A stretch of DNA of 5,533 nucleotides from an uncultured Fusobacterium sp. (GTDB taxonomy: Bacteria; Fusobacteriota; Fusobacteriia; Fusobacteriales; Fusobacteriaceae), in assembly GCA_900543175.1 (NCBI GenBank), contig UQQO01000137.1:1-5533 (forward strand), read 5' to 3'. The notes beneath the pieces were generated by a model. It made no database searches. It saw only the letters and a list, made by a program, of their open reading frames with translations, and had not been told where the DNA came from. The position numbers and the translations under genes were made by a program. Below are positions 5,332-5,533 of this stretch, one piece after another; within the stretch, counting starts at the first letter, position 1, and each line of letters opens with the position of its first letter.

Positions 5332-5533
5332 TAATTTCATTAACTTTTATAAATAAATGAGGACTAAAAGATATTTTAATTCTTTGTAATGATGGACTAT
5401 CTAGTATGCACACAAGAGAAGGAAATTTTCTTTAGATAGGTTAAGAAGTGGGAAGGCTCCAAAAATATTCGTTCCTCTTTTTTATATCTTATTATATCAG
5501 TTACAATATATTGAAAATAATTTAACCTATAAT
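5332..5533 (+). other. Non-coding tail after parB, possible structured RNA
   Basis: No credible gene is present. The plus strand from about 5361 to 5483 has several nested pairings: AAAGA/TCTTT (5367-5371, 5381-5385) and an 8-bp stem CTATCTAG/TTAGATAG (5397-5404, 5432-5439, one G-T) that encloses a small AAGGA/TTCTT hairpin. A terminator-like element follows at 5450-5483. It is richer in G than the flanks. On the minus strand an extended -10 TGATATAAT (5491-5499) points into the region, so an antisense RNA is also possible, but no -35 accompanies it. A TATAAT ends the window (5528-5533), also without a spaced -35. It could be the parAB 3' UTR, a small RNA, or the edge of a mobile element; no known RNA family is recognised. 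Confidence 0.35.
5450..5483 (+). terminator. Weak terminator-like hairpin after parB
   Basis: GGGAA (5450-5454) pairs with TTCCT (5472-5476, one G-T) and a run of six T follows at 5478-5483. The stem is short and the 17-base loop is large, so it would terminate poorly. The strong terminator at 51-91 would serve the operon if the molecule is circular. Confidence 0.3.

Noticed and set aside
5491..5533. Promoters at TATAAT sequences (minus 5491-5496, plus 5528-5533)
   Set aside because: Neither has a -35 at 16-18 bp, and TATAAT occurs easily by chance in DNA this AT-rich; kept only as a note.

Overview
The window looks like the backbone of a small, very AT-rich plasmid. I estimate roughly a quarter G+C by eye. 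It carries a replication initiator gene (minus strand, 559-2625), an iteron-type origin (about 2690-3250), and a parA-parB partition operon (plus strand, 3485-5331). AGA arginine codons, A/T-ending codons, purine-rich Shine-Dalgarno sites (AGGAGG, AAGGAGA) and TGG tryptophan codons with the standard code suggest a low-G+C anaerobe. Fusobacteriota (Fusobacterium/Leptotrichia-like) or a low-G+C Bacillota are the best guesses, but the host cannot be fixed from sequence reading alone.

Layout. Positions 51-91 hold a strong, near-symmetrical bidirectional terminator. Positions 188-364 (minus) hold an unrecognised 58-codon ORF, and 365-558 holds broken reading frames downstream of rep. Rep (688 aa) reads leftward from a clear sigma-70-type promoter at 2680-2707. 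The -35 of that promoter lies inside one of two 25-bp direct repeats (2689-2740). An AT-rich stretch (2741-2827) separates these from an array of 17-bp iterons (consensus TACTCGTATTWGATGMG, 2828-3220). The array has a sparse half at about 43-bp spacing, where most iterons are followed 13-14 bp later by an AAAATGCT-type box, and a compact half at 22-23-bp spacing without boxes. It ends in a large imperfect hairpin made of the last iteron and an inverted degenerate copy (3203-3249). Positions 3250-3484 form the par leader with two palindromes, one possible DnaA box and a strong RBS. ParA (298 aa) and ParB (315 aa) follow, 2 nt apart. The tail (5332-5533) is non-coding and may form a structured RNA.

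How it would work together (inference): Rep binds the iterons to open the origin and represses its own promoter through the promoter repeats. ParA and ParB segregate a presumably low-copy plasmid. Rep and par diverge from the origin. If the 5533 bp are a whole circular plasmid, they converge on the bidirectional terminator at 51-91. No relaxase, toxin-antitoxin pair, resistance gene, transposase or CRISPR was seen, so the element looks cryptic. The most original signal is the two-architecture iteron array with its second repeat family shared with the rep promoter.
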